Shown one piece after another: positions 6,174 through 6,335 of a stretch of 6,335 nucleotides of DNA; positions within the stretch are counted from its first letter, which is position 1; each line of letters begins with the position of its first letter. Origin of the DNA: Mucilaginibacter sp. (lineage in GTDB: Bacteria; Bacteroidota; Bacteroidia; Sphingobacteriales; Sphingobacteriaceae). A program made the translations under genes and the position numbers. The stretch lies in assembly GCA_025934475.1 (NCBI GenBank), contig JAICXZ010000203.1, positions 1 to 6,335 of the forward strand. The letters run 5' to 3'. The notes under the pieces are model-generated. The model made no database searches. It saw nothing but the letters and a program-made list of their open reading frames with translations, and was not told where the DNA came from.

Positions 6174-6175
6174 AA
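6149..6175 (-). promoter_or_regulatory. Bacteroidota-type promoter of the cytochrome c / membrane protein / flavoprotein operon
   Basis: On the minus strand a perfect -7 element TATATTTG (6149-6156) lies 16 bp downstream of TTG (6173-6175). Transcription would begin near 6142, giving a leader of about 34 nt before the ATG at 6108. The spacing is slightly shorter than usual, but the -7 box is the best in the window. The inverted repeat at 6130-6173 brackets it. Confidence 0.6.
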
Positions 6176-6279
6176 TATGAATAATATTTTTACAGGCCAA
6201 ATCTATATGCCAGACGAAATTATTGCTGAAGCATGATGTGTCTCTTGAATTTTTCCGGACTTTATTTTAAGCCCTTTTT

Positions 6280-6302
6280 ATTTTAATTTTATAAATTAAA
6301 AT
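6280..6302. repeat. AT-only 10-bp inverted repeat with 3-nt centre
   Basis: ATTTTAATTT (6280-6289) and AAATTAAAAT (6293-6302) are exact reverse complements around TAT. The palindrome ends 11 nt before a possible ATG at 6314. It could be an operator, a leader hairpin or a weak AT-rich terminator. Because it contains only A and T within an AT-rich stretch, chance is a realistic explanation. Confidence 0.35.
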
Positions 6303-6313
6303 GGTAACTATAT

Positions 6314-6335
6314 ATGAGTTGGGACAAGATTAAAA
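6314..6335 (+). CDS. Possible start of a rightward gene, cut by the window edge
   Basis: ATG at 6314 opens a frame reading MSWDKIK and stays open to the window end. A nearby ATG at 6301 in another frame hits a stop after ten codons, so 6314 is the better start. The AT-rich upstream region and its divergent position relative to the cytochrome operon suit a gene start, but seven codons cannot identify a product or prove coding. Confidence 0.3.

Overview
The window looks like a chromosomal segment from a Bacteroidota bacterium, most likely a Sphingobacteriaceae member such as Mucilaginibacter or Pedobacter. That placement is an inference from three things: start codons lack Shine-Dalgarno sequences, several genes are preceded by the Bacteroidota-type promoter (-33 TTG, -7 TAnnTTTG), and the proteins resemble families common in that group. 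No rRNA, tRNA, CRISPR array, insertion sequence or phage gene was seen, and no gene-free stretch exceeds 300 bases.

Left part (1-1415): the 3' end of a DUF2238/YjdF-like membrane protein; a small predicted helical-hairpin protein behind a good Bacteroidota promoter and a leader of about 127 nt; and, convergent to it, a secreted protein of unknown function. The latter has an NTF2-like N-terminal half and a C-terminal segment resembling the TonB-receptor plug motif.

Middle part (1531-3451): two exported hydrolases on the + strand, each with its own upstream region. The first is a NodB-type polysaccharide deacetylase. The second is an S1/P1-family zinc nuclease whose predicted mature N-terminus is the metal-binding tryptophan. 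Both act outside the cytoplasm, probably in polysaccharide and nucleic acid breakdown or scavenging.

Right part (3467-6108, minus strand): a probable transcription unit of three genes, read from right to left. It contains a di-haem cytochrome c lipoprotein, a four-helix membrane protein with one histidine in each of its first three helices (a possible b-type cytochrome), and an FAD monooxygenase of the TetX type. The last two are 11 nt apart. The unit starts at a perfect TATATTTG -7 element bracketed by an 8-bp inverted repeat, GGTGAACC/GGTTCACC, which looks like an operator. The flavoprotein resembles Tet(X) in length and FAD motifs but appears to lack its tetracycline-contacting residues, so a resistance label would be risky.

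Right end (6109-6335): the divergent, AT-rich control region, then a 23-bp near-perfect AT palindrome and possibly the first seven codons of a rightward gene cut by the window edge. The most interesting material is the redox cluster with its candidate operator, and the plug-motif secreted protein. Nothing in the window amounts to a clear new defence or mobile system.
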